NCBI GenBank assembly: GCA_033722075.1
Contig: JAWVZU010000205.1
Span: forward strand, 1-7,383
Direction: 5' to 3'
From: JAWVZU01 sp033722075
GTDB taxonomy: Bacteria; Pseudomonadota; Gammaproteobacteria; Xanthomonadales; SZUA-38
Length of the DNA: 7,383 nt
The position numbers were made by a program, and so were the translations under genes. The notes beneath the pieces are model-generated. The model was not told where the DNA came from. It searched no databases and worked only from the letters and a program-made list of their open reading frames with translations. This document shows, one piece after another, positions 1 through 5,930 of this stretch; position 1 is the first letter of the stretch, and each line of letters opens with the position of its first letter.

Positions 1-98
1 AGCCGGATTGGTCGTTCCTGTAGCGGTCCAGGGCGGATGACGACGAGGAATAGCTACCCAAGGACGACGAACTGGTTGACAGCGAACTCCGTGAGGCG
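1..98 (+). other. Region upstream of algC; possible interrupted N-terminal linker
   Basis: No complete gene is visible here. In the algC frame the bases from 54 to 98 are open and read LPKDDELVDSELREA straight into the annotated Met. Before that, the same frame reads RSRADDDEE between TAG codons at 21-23 and 51-53. The acidic composition resembles the linker that joins an N-terminal membrane domain to the enzyme core in the long (about 780 aa) phosphomannomutases of Xanthomonadaceae. In another frame, bases 2-40 read AGLVVPVAVQGG and stop, which could be the end of an upstream protein. In related genomes dut lies here, but the Gly-rich dUTPase C-terminal motif is not seen. A decayed linker, a sequencing error or plain intergenic DNA are all possible. 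Confidence 0.35.
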
Positions 99-1520
99 AT
101 GGATTTTGCTGACGAGAAGAAAACGACGGGCAAGGTGGCCAAGAGTTCGCAGGTGGATCCGAGCATTTTTCGCACCTATGACATTCGCGGCATCGTCGGT
201 TACAAATTGGACGCTACGGTTGCCACGCTCATCGGACAGGCGATTGGCAGCGAGGCCGTCAGTCGGAAGGTCAGTCAGGTCGTCGTGGCCCGCGACGGTC
301 GAAACTCGGGTCCGGAGATGTCGAGCGCGCTGACCGAGGGCTTGCGCAATGCCGGCATCGATGTGATCGACATCGGGGCCGTCCCGACCGGGGTCCTCTA
401 CTTTGCCACCCACCATCTGGACACGGGGTCGGGCGTCATGGTCACGGGCAGTCACAACCCGCCGGAATACAACGGGTTCAAGATCGTGCTCGCCGGAGAG
501 ACATTGGCGGCCGAGGCCATCCAGGATCTGTACCGGCGCATCGTCGAAGACGACCTGGAGTTCGGTTCGGGAGGCGTACAGGAAACGGATGTCCTCGAGG
601 AATACGTTGATCGGATCGCATCCGACATCCAGGTCGAGGAGCCGCTCAAGGTGGTGGTCGATTGCGGCAACGGGATCCCCGGCATGATCGCGCCCCAGGT
701 GCTGGAAGAGATCGGTTGCGAGGTGATCCCGCTCTACTGCGACGTGGACGGCAAGTTTCCCAACCACCATCCGGACCCCAGCGTTCCGGAAAACCTCAAG
801 GACCTGATCACTTCAGTGAAGGAACTGGGTGCCGATCTCGGCATCGCCCTGGACGGGGATGGGGACCGCCTCGGGGTCGTGACCCGGGAAGGAACCATCA
901 TCTATCCGGATCGGCTGCTGATGCTCTTCGCGGAAGATGTCCTGCTGCGGAATCCGGGCGCGACCGTCATCTATGACGTCAAGTGCACCGGACACCTCGC
1001 CAAGGTGATCCTGCGCCACGGCGGCAGCCCGCTGATGTGGAAGACCGGTCATTCGCTGATCAAGGGCAAGATGAAAGAGACCGACGCCGCGCTCGCGGGT
1101 GAAATGAGCGGTCACTTCTTCTTCAAGGAGCGCTGGTACGGCTTCGACGACGGGATATACGCTGCGGCGCGACTGCTGGAAATTCTGGCGTCGGCCCCGT
1201 CAGGTGTCGACCAGGCCCTGGCGGAACTGCCGGACAGTGTTAGTACGCCGGAAATCAAGATCGAGATGGACGAAGGCGAGCACTTCGAGTTCATCCAGCG
1301 ATTTCAGCAGAAAGTGGATTTCGAAGGTGCCCGGATCACCACCATCGACGGCGTCCGCGCCGACTATGACGATGGCTGGGGACTGGTTCGCGCCTCGAAC
1401 ACCACGCCGTGCCTGGTGCTACGCTTTGATGCGGAGAACGATGCGGCGCTGAAGCGAATTCAGGGCGAGTTCAAACGCCGCATGCTTGCCGTGAAAAAAG
1501 ACCTCAAGATCCCGTTCTAG
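99..1520 (+). CDS. algC: Phosphomannomutase/phosphoglucomutase (AlgC type)
   Basis: This cytoplasmic enzyme interconverts mannose-6-P and mannose-1-P, and glucose-6-P and glucose-1-P, supplying GDP-mannose and UDP-glucose for LPS, exopolysaccharide and alginate-type polymers. All four alpha-D-phosphohexomutase domains are present in 473 aa. Visible motifs are the FRxYDIRG start of the core (24-31), the active-site TGSHNPP with phosphoserine Ser118, the metal loop DGDGDR (252-257), the sugar-binding loop GEMSGH (334-339) and the phosphate-binding RASNTTP (431-437). The C-terminus ends in IPF, close to the VPF of Pseudomonas AlgC, which has 463 aa. The ATG at 99 is the first in-frame start after a TAG at 51-53. 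It lacks a well-spaced Shine-Dalgarno (GAGG lies only 2 nt away), so GTG at 135 or 153 is possible, and the gene may once have been longer (see the entry at 1-98). The enzyme assignment is very secure; the start is not. Confidence 0.95.
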   Translation: MDFADEKKTTGKVAKSSQVDPSIFRTYDIRGIVGYKLDATVATLIGQAIGSEAVSRKVSQVVVARDGRNSGPEMSSALTEGLRNAGIDVIDIGAVPTGVLYFATHHLDTGSGVMVTGSHNPPEYNGFKIVLAGETLAAEAIQDLYRRIVEDDLEFGSGGVQETDVLEEYVDRIASDIQVEEPLKVVVDCGNGIPGMIAPQVLEEIGCEVIPLYCDVDGKFPNHHPDPSVPENLKDLITSVKELGADLGIALDGDGDRLGVVTREGTIIYPDRLLMLFAEDVLLRNPGATVIYDVKCTGHLAKVILRHGGSPLMWKTGHSLIKGKMKETDAALAGEMSGHFFFKERWYGFDDGIYAAARLLEILASAPSGVDQALAELPDSVSTPEIKIEMDEGEHFEFIQRFQQKVDFEGARITTIDGVRADYDDGWGLVRASNTTPCLVLRFDAENDAALKRIQGEFKRRMLAVKKDLKIPF

Positions 1521-1560
1521 CCCGTCGGTCCGGGCTGCTCAACCGCTGGCGTCGGCGGTT
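1519..1560 (+). terminator. Two hairpins at the algC 3' end, possible terminator
   Basis: A perfect 6-bp inverted repeat, AGCCCG/CGGGCT (1519-1524 with 1531-1536), begins inside the algC stop codon. It is followed by a second 6-bp repeat, AACCGC/GCGGTT (1541-1546 with 1555-1560), which runs directly into TTTCTT on the + strand. Hairpin plus short T-rich run fits a weak Rho-independent terminator for algC. The second hairpin lies inside the last codons of the convergent DUF4124 gene, so it is also constrained by coding. No T-tract follows on the minus strand. Confidence 0.4.
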
Positions 1561-2186
1561 TCTTCGCTGTCCGACATCCGTTCCGTGATCTCGCGATAGC
1601 GCGCCCGCTCGGCCTCGTAGTATTTCTCCGTCGCCGCGCGCTCGGCTTCCTTCGCGGCAATGTACTCTTCCTGGATCCGAATCTGCTCCTGCGCCGTGGC
1701 GATCGATTCACTGAGACTTTCATTGATCTCAGCTCCTTCGTCTTCCTGGCGGGCGGCGCGCTCGAGGAGGCTGGCCAGGCTCTTGCTCTGTCCGTCGATG
1801 AAGGCACGGGCCGCGTCGATGGACCGGTCGATGGACTCGATCTGCTGCTCCTTGCTCCGAACGATATCTTCCTCGCTGGCATAGATGGCCAGGAGCTTGC
1901 GGTCTTCGGCGCGGCGCCGCTCGAGTTCCTTGGCTCGGGCTTCCGCGGCGGCCTTCTCGGCCTCGAGGGCGATTTTCTCCTCTTCGGTCAGGGCCCGGTC
2001 GACGCGGTCGACGACGATACCCTGCTCGTTCAGCTCCTCGCGCGCCTGCTCGACCTGATCGGGCGGGACCTGGTCGCTGTAGTGAACGTTGCCGTCCTCG
2101 TCGACCCACTTGTAGAGCTTTTGAGCCGTGGCCGTCGCGCTCAGCGCCAGACCCAAAAGAACCAGAATCAACAAACGTGAGGTCAT
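1539..2186 (-). CDS. DUF4124 domain protein, exported, coiled coil
   Basis: The 215-aa product has a clear Sec signal peptide: Arg4, a Leu/Ile/Val-rich core at 5-15, then SATATA, with likely cleavage after Ala21. Next comes the DUF4124 signature LYKWVDEDGNVHYSDQVPP (24-42), common in proteobacterial envelope proteins of unknown role. From about residue 64 to 205 the chain is rich in Glu, Ala, Arg, Lys and Gln with few Gly or Pro, and should form a long coiled coil. No catalytic motif is seen. The ATG at 2186 is preceded by GGGAG at about 10 nt. The gene lies 54 nt behind pyrE on the same strand; that gap is noticeably AT-rich, so it may hold a promoter of its own or be read through from pyrE. 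The likely place of action is the periplasm. The molecular function is unknown. Confidence 0.88.
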   Translation of the reverse strand: MTSRLLILVLLGLALSATATAQKLYKWVDEDGNVHYSDQVPPDQVEQAREELNEQGIVVDRVDRALTEEEKIALEAEKAAAEARAKELERRRAEDRKLLAIYASEEDIVRSKEQQIESIDRSIDAARAFIDGQSKSLASLLERAARQEDEGAEINESLSESIATAQEQIRIQEEYIAAKEAERAATEKYYEAERARYREITERMSDSEETADASG

Positions 2187-2240
2187 GACTGCATAGCTCC
2201 CGATGATGTTGTCCTTATCTTAGCAATATTTCGTTCCACT

Positions 2241-2888
2241 TCAGGACCCGACGCCGTACTGTGTCCGATAGGCCTCGACCTGCTGGAAAACCGTTTCAAA
2301 ACCCGGCTTTTCGGCCAGGTAGCTCACCAGGTCATCGAGGCTAGCGATGCTGATCACCGGCGCGCCTGTTGCCGATTGGACTTCAGAAGCTGCCGATCGT
2401 TCGCTTTGCCCGCGTTCCGCCCGGTCCAGCGCGATGGCCAGGCCCGCCACTTCGGCCCCGGCAGACCGGATCAGCTCCACGGACTCGCGCGCCGAGGTTC
2501 CGGCCGAGATCACGTCATCCAGGATCAGCACCCGACCGGCCAGGGGCGCACCGACGATGACGCCACCCTCTCCATGGTCCTTGGCCTCCTTGCGATTGAA
2601 AGCGTAGGGCAGGTCCCGTGCATGCCAGTCCGCGAAGGCGATGGCGGTCGAAGCGGCCAGGGGAATGCCCTTGTAGGACGGTCCGAACAACATGTCGAAT
2701 TCGACGCCCGACGCGTTGATGGCGGCGGCGTAACAGCGACCCAGGTCCCGCAGCGAATGGCCGCTGTGAAACTGGCCGGCATTGAAGAAATAGGGGCTCT
2801 GCCGCCCGGATTTGAGGGTGAATTCGCCGAACCTGAGCGCCTCGCACGCAACGGCCAGATTGAAGAAGTTTCGCTGAAAGTCCTGCAT
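2241..2888 (-). CDS. pyrE: Orotate phosphoribosyltransferase
   Basis: PyrE joins orotate and PRPP to give orotidine 5'-monophosphate and pyrophosphate, the fifth step of de novo pyrimidine synthesis, acting as a cytoplasmic dimer. The 215-aa product keeps the key positions with the same numbering I recall for the E. coli enzyme: Lys26 in TLKSGRQSPYFFN, Phe34-Phe35, Tyr72-Lys73 in FGPSYKGIPL, Arg99, Lys100, Lys103 and His105 in the flexible catalytic loop RKEAKDHGEGG, the PRPP loop LILDDVISAGTSARE (121-135), and Arg156. The ATG at 2888 has AAAGG 5 nt upstream, so the start is well supported. It is transcribed divergently from the ExoIII-type gene across a 143-bp region that holds a strong inverted repeat. 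The DUF4124 gene follows 54 nt downstream. Nothing in the enzyme looks damaged. Confidence 0.97.
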   Translation of the reverse strand: MQDFQRNFFNLAVACEALRFGEFTLKSGRQSPYFFNAGQFHSGHSLRDLGRCYAAAINASGVEFDMLFGPSYKGIPLAASTAIAFADWHARDLPYAFNRKEAKDHGEGGVIVGAPLAGRVLILDDVISAGTSARESVELIRSAGAEVAGLAIALDRAERGQSERSAASEVQSATGAPVISIASLDDLVSYLAEKPGFETVFQQVEAYRTQYGVGS

Positions 2889-2893
2889 CGCTA

Positions 2894-2898
2894 CCTTT
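2894..2898 (-). promoter_or_regulatory. Ribosome binding site of pyrE
   Basis: AAAGG on the minus strand lies 5 nt before the pyrE ATG. It supports the chosen start. Confidence 0.6.
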
Positions 2899-2901
2899 GC
2901 T

Positions 2902-2944
2902 CACGGCTCACGGGGAGGCCATCTTGACCCGTGATCGAGCCGTG
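2902..2944. promoter_or_regulatory. Bulged inverted repeat in the pyrE leader
   Basis: The left arm CACGGCTCACGG (2902-2913) pairs with the right arm CCGTGATCGAGCCGTG (2929-2944). CACGGCTC pairs perfectly with GAGCCGTG (8 bp), and CACGG at 2909-2913 pairs with CCGTG at 2929-2933, leaving a small bulge on the right arm and a 15-nt loop. Within the left region GCTCACG occurs twice in tandem (2899-2912). The structure ends 3 nt before the pyrE Shine-Dalgarno. It could be an RNA hairpin affecting translation or attenuation, or an operator for a dimeric regulator. No U-tract follows it on the pyrE side, so a classical attenuator is not supported. Confidence 0.45.
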
Positions 2945-2949
2945 GACAA
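2921..2949 (-). promoter_or_regulatory. Weak candidate pyrE promoter
   Basis: On the minus strand TTGTCC (2944-2949) and CAAGAT (2921-2926) are separated by exactly 17 nt. The matches to -35 (4/6) and -10 (3/6) consensus are modest. It overlaps the inverted repeat, so if it is real the repeat would act as DNA (operator) rather than as RNA. Confidence 0.2.
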
Positions 2950-2969
2950 CCCCGATTCCCGGTAGTCGC

Positions 2970-2998
2970 TTGAGCGGTCGCGCGCGGATCGCTACCAT
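2970..2998 (+). promoter_or_regulatory. Candidate sigma-70 promoter of the ExoIII/Crc-type gene
   Basis: TTGAGC (2970-2975) and TACCAT (2993-2998) are separated by 17 nt, each matching 4 of 6 consensus bases. Transcription would start near 3005, giving a leader of about 27 nt to the ATG at 3032. This position makes the upstream GTG at 3011 an unlikely start. Confidence 0.45.
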
Positions 2999-3031
2999 CG
3001 CGGCCCTCCCGTGACTGGACCACGAATTCCC

Positions 3032-3811
3032 ATGCGCGTCATCACCCTAAACGCAAACGGCATCCGTGCGGCTCACCGCAAGGGTTTCTTCAATTGGTTG
3101 CGACGCCAGCAGGCCGATGTGGTGTGCATCCAGGAAACCAAGGCCCAGGAGTGCCAACTGACCCACCGGGACTTCTTTCCCCGCCGCTATCATTGCTATT
3201 ACCACGACGCCGAAAAGAAGGGTTACAGCGGTGTTGCCCTGTATGCGCGACGCAAGCCGGATCAGGTGCACATGGGTGTCGGACGGGAGGATTTCGACCG
3301 CGAAGGTCGCTGGCTGAGGGCCGACTTCGGCAAGCTGAGCGTGATTTCCCTCTACTTTCCTTCGGGCACCTCCGGAGAGGTGCGCCAGAGCTACAAGTAC
3401 GAGGTCATGGACTGGTTCCGGCCGCGCCTGGAAGCGCTGCTGGAAGACGACCGCGAATATCTGATCTGTGGCGACTGGAACATCGCTCACCGCAAGATCG
3501 ACCTGAAGAACTGGCGCGGCAATCAGAAGAACTCAGGGTTTCTGCCGGAGGAACGCGCCTGGCTGGATCACCTGTTCGGGCAGGTCGGCTGGGTGGACGC
3601 GTTCCGCCGGGTCGACCCGGAACCCGAGCGCTACACCTGGTGGTCCAATCGCGGCCGCGCCTGGGAGAAGAACGTCGGCTGGCGCATCGACTACCAGGTG
3701 GCAACACCGGCGCTCGGTGCGGCGGCCCGTTCGGCCAGCATCTACACGAAGAAAAGGTTCTCGGACCACGCGCCGCTGACCATGGATTACGCCTGGCCGT
3801 TCGAGGGTTGA
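3032..3811 (+). CDS. xthA: Exodeoxyribonuclease III / Crc-family nuclease
   Basis: This is a member of the exonuclease III-endonuclease-phosphatase fold, which cleaves DNA at abasic sites and removes 3' blocks in base excision repair. The 259-aa chain starts MRVITLNANGIRAAHRKG. Catalytic residues are intact: Asn7, Glu35 in IQETK, Tyr108, Asp148 and Asn150 in GDWN, Asp220 in WRID, and Asp245-His246 in SDHAPL. The length, the position next to pyrE and stretches such as DLKNWR, ERAWLDxxFG and YQVxTP resemble Pseudomonas Crc, the Hfq partner in catabolite repression. Crc, however, has lost these catalytic residues. A working nuclease is therefore the better call, with an extra regulatory role only a possibility. 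I chose ATG 3032 over GTG 3011 because family members begin at this Met and a promoter-like site lies just upstream; the Shine-Dalgarno is weak. Its stop is one base from that of the convergent kinase gene. Confidence 0.92.
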   Translation: MRVITLNANGIRAAHRKGFFNWLRRQQADVVCIQETKAQECQLTHRDFFPRRYHCYYHDAEKKGYSGVALYARRKPDQVHMGVGREDFDREGRWLRADFGKLSVISLYFPSGTSGEVRQSYKYEVMDWFRPRLEALLEDDREYLICGDWNIAHRKIDLKNWRGNQKNSGFLPEERAWLDHLFGQVGWVDAFRRVDPEPERYTWWSNRGRAWEKNVGWRIDYQVATPALGAAARSASIYTKKRFSDHAPLTMDYAWPFEG

Positions 3812-3812
3812 A

Positions 3813-5840
3813 TCAGTCCGCCGATTCCTCGAGCTTGCGGAACTGGGCGCGCAGCAGCTCCGAAGTCTCCTTGGCGACCTCTTCCAGCAGGGCCAGGTAC
3901 TGATCGCTGACTTCCTCGTCCTCGGAGCCCGCGGTCTTCTCCAGCTGTGAGATGATCTCGGCAAGGCGTTTCGCCCCGAACGAGCGGGTCGAACTCTTCA
4001 ACGGGTGAATCACCTTGGGTATCAGCTTGTAGCGATTCTTTGCGGCCAGGCGCTGCGCGTCCTTGATCTTGGCCTCGAGTTCGATCAGGAACATGCTGCC
4101 GATCTCGGGAATCAGGCTGGCGTCCACTTCTTTCTGCATACGGACCAGACCGCTGCGATCGAGCAGCGGCAGCGACTCGTGGGTGCGGGCATTGCGCTTG
4201 ATCCGGCGCCCGCGTCCTTCCTTCCCCCACGTCGCCACGGCCTGGGCCAGTTCGGCTGCATCGACCGGCTTCAGCAGGAAATCGCTCATCCCCGCGTCCA
4301 GACATTCCTGGCGGCGGCCCTTCTGGCTGTCCCCGGTGAGCGCGACGATCGGCGGCGCCGATTCTTTCTGTTCTTCCAGGATCCGGCGGGTCGCTCCGAT
4401 GCCGTCCATGACCGGCATTTTGAGGTCCATCAGGATCATGTCGAACTCGATCTGCCGGGCGGCCATGAGCGCTTCCTTGCCATCCGCGACGCCATAGGCA
4501 CGGTGACCCAGCTTTTCGAGCACGCGAAGGGTGATCATCCGGTTGGCCAGGCTGTCCTCGGCAACCAGGACGTGGGCGCTTTGAGCCGGATCGGGAAAAT
4601 CCTTGACCGTCACGCCGCCGGTGCGCCGAAGTTCGGGTTGCGCCAGCGTTTCGAGGAGCTCGCGCTCCGTCATGGGCAGCCTGATCAGCGTGAGTTCCGG
4701 CAGCGAGTCGTCTTGCCCGGGTTCGGCACCGTGCTGCGGCAGCAACCCGATCGAGCGGATTCCCATCCGGGCGGACGCCCGCAGCAGGGTCGTGTCGTCG
4801 CCCTCGGCAAGCGCCAGATCGGGCTTCTTCTTCGCCGACTCGAGGTTGCGGGCTTTCGGCTGCCTCGGATGCTTGATGTTCCAGCGGTCCAGCGCCTGAA
4901 CCAGCAGGCTGGCCTCCGTCGGCTCGTGGCCGATGAGCACCAGATTGGTCTCGGCAAGCGCGCTCTTGAGGCTCTCGATGTAACGGTCCTTCTCCTGGCG
5001 GGCCAGCTTGAGCGGCAGGAAGGCGACCAGGTGCAGCCCATCGTCGCCGAGCATGCGCGAGGACATTTCCCCGCCCAGCAGCTCGACCAGCTTGTGGGTG
5101 ATCACCAGCCCGAGCCCGGTCGTGTCCTCGGGGGCCTGGCGCGCCGACTCCAGCCGGTAGGCGCCGGTGCGGAATCCGCTCCGGGTCGTGGCTGCCGGTG
5201 CGGCGTAGATCGAGAAGGCGAGCTTGTCGTCGGCGCATCGGACGCTGAGAAGAATGTCGTCTCCCGAGCGGAACGTGAAGGCATAGGCGACGAGGTTGAT
5301 GAGGATCTGTCGTACCCTGCCGATATCGCAGCGGATCCGAACGGCAGCGTCGGGACTGACTCGCCCGAACAGCACGACGTGCTCGGTTCTGGCCTGGGCG
5401 CTGAACAGGTCGATCACGTCGTCGACCAGGTCCGCCACCGAGACATCGGCTTCATCCAGCTCCAGTCCCTGCAGCTCGATCTGCCCCAGGTCGCGCAGCT
5501 GATTGACCTGGTAGAGCAGCGAGTTTGCGGCCTGGTTTCCCGCATTGACCAGCTCCATCTGGTCCGGCGAAAGTACGGATCCGCCAAGCAGCTTCAGCGA
5601 GTTCAGCAGCACATTGAGCGGCGAGCGCATCTGGTGGTTGATGGTGATGAGCAACTCGTCATGGGCCAGGCCACCCGCCGCGTCGGCTGCTTCCAGGCCC
5701 TTGAATTCCGCCAGTGACTGGCGTGCCTCCTTGAGTGCGGAGAGCGCATGGGAAAGCCGCTTTTCGGCCTTGGCGCGGCGGGCGATCTCTTCCTTCAATC
5801 GCGTGGCCAGGGCCTTCATCGACTTGCTGTCGTTGCTCAT
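3813..5840 (-). CDS. Hybrid histidine kinase: HisKA, degenerate ATPase, pseudo-receiver, receiver, HPt
   Basis: The 675-aa protein has no signal peptide or membrane helix, so it should be cytoplasmic. In order it has: a coiled coil (about 8-50); a HisKA dimerisation domain with H-box INHQMRSPLN and phospho-acceptor His69; a HATPase-like domain (about 130-278); a receiver-like domain without phospho-Asp (about 297-400); a true receiver (about 422-540) with Glu428/Asp429, Asp472 in MDLKMPVMDG, Thr502 and Lys524; and a C-terminal HPt domain with His612 in IHPLKSSTRSFGA. The layout recalls BarA/GacS-type relays without their sensor part. The ATPase domain is eroded: the second Asn of the N-box is Tyr186 (NLVAYAFTF) and the DxGxG box is replaced by AAPAA (213-217), although TTGLGL (240-245) remains. 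Autophosphorylation may be lost. The ATG at 5840 lacks a clear Shine-Dalgarno; the Met at residue 8 is an alternative. Upstream extension of this frame is only antisense to the permease gene. The target regulator is not in the window. Confidence 0.9.
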   Translation of the reverse strand: MSNDSKSMKALATRLKEEIARRAKAEKRLSHALSALKEARQSLAEFKGLEAADAAGGLAHDELLITINHQMRSPLNVLLNSLKLLGGSVLSPDQMELVNAGNQAANSLLYQVNQLRDLGQIELQGLELDEADVSVADLVDDVIDLFSAQARTEHVVLFGRVSPDAAVRIRCDIGRVRQILINLVAYAFTFRSGDDILLSVRCADDKLAFSIYAAPAATTRSGFRTGAYRLESARQAPEDTTGLGLVITHKLVELLGGEMSSRMLGDDGLHLVAFLPLKLARQEKDRYIESLKSALAETNLVLIGHEPTEASLLVQALDRWNIKHPRQPKARNLESAKKKPDLALAEGDDTTLLRASARMGIRSIGLLPQHGAEPGQDDSLPELTLIRLPMTERELLETLAQPELRRTGGVTVKDFPDPAQSAHVLVAEDSLANRMITLRVLEKLGHRAYGVADGKEALMAARQIEFDMILMDLKMPVMDGIGATRRILEEQKESAPPIVALTGDSQKGRRQECLDAGMSDFLLKPVDAAELAQAVATWGKEGRGRRIKRNARTHESLPLLDRSGLVRMQKEVDASLIPEIGSMFLIELEAKIKDAQRLAAKNRYKLIPKVIHPLKSSTRSFGAKRLAEIISQLEKTAGSEDEEVSDQYLALLEEVAKETSELLRAQFRKLEESAD

Positions 5841-5930
5841 TGCCGCAGGATACCAAAACCCGCCGATATGCAGGCGACGGAATCGTGTCAAGTTGCTACC
5901 ATGCGGCGCTTGCCCATCGGGGAGCGAACC
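5841..5930. promoter_or_regulatory. Divergent intergenic region, kinase / ampG
   Basis: This 90-bp gap must hold the start signals of both divergent genes. On the + strand TGCTACCAT (5894-5902) looks like an extended -10 element; a -35 match at 17-nt spacing (GCGACG) is poor. Transcription would begin near 5909, leaving a 22-nt leader before the ATG at 5931. The octamer GCTACCAT is the same as in the candidate promoter at 2991-2998. I found no convincing promoter for the kinase side. Confidence 0.35.
5919..5924 (+). promoter_or_regulatory. Ribosome binding site that sets the ampG start
   Basis: GGGGAG lies 6 nt before the ATG at 5931. This strong site favours 5931 over the in-frame ATG at 5901, which overlaps the extended -10-like element and has no Shine-Dalgarno. 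Confidence 0.75.

Noticed and set aside
54..770. 238-residue minus-strand frame opposite algC
   Set aside because: Antisense to a well-conserved enzyme with no family features.
3011..3031. GTG start at 3011 for the ExoIII-type gene
   Set aside because: It would add MTGPRIP before the conserved MRVITLNANG start and would lie only a few bases after the predicted transcription start.
3787..5238. 483-residue open frame on the minus strand in another frame of the kinase
   Set aside because: Arg/Gly/Pro/Ala-rich composition typical of an out-of-frame shadow; the kinase frame has clear domains.
4005..5717. 570-residue open frame on the + strand antisense to the kinase
   Set aside because: It mirrors the codon pattern of the kinase in GC-rich DNA; it shows no recognisable motif and has no ribosome binding site.
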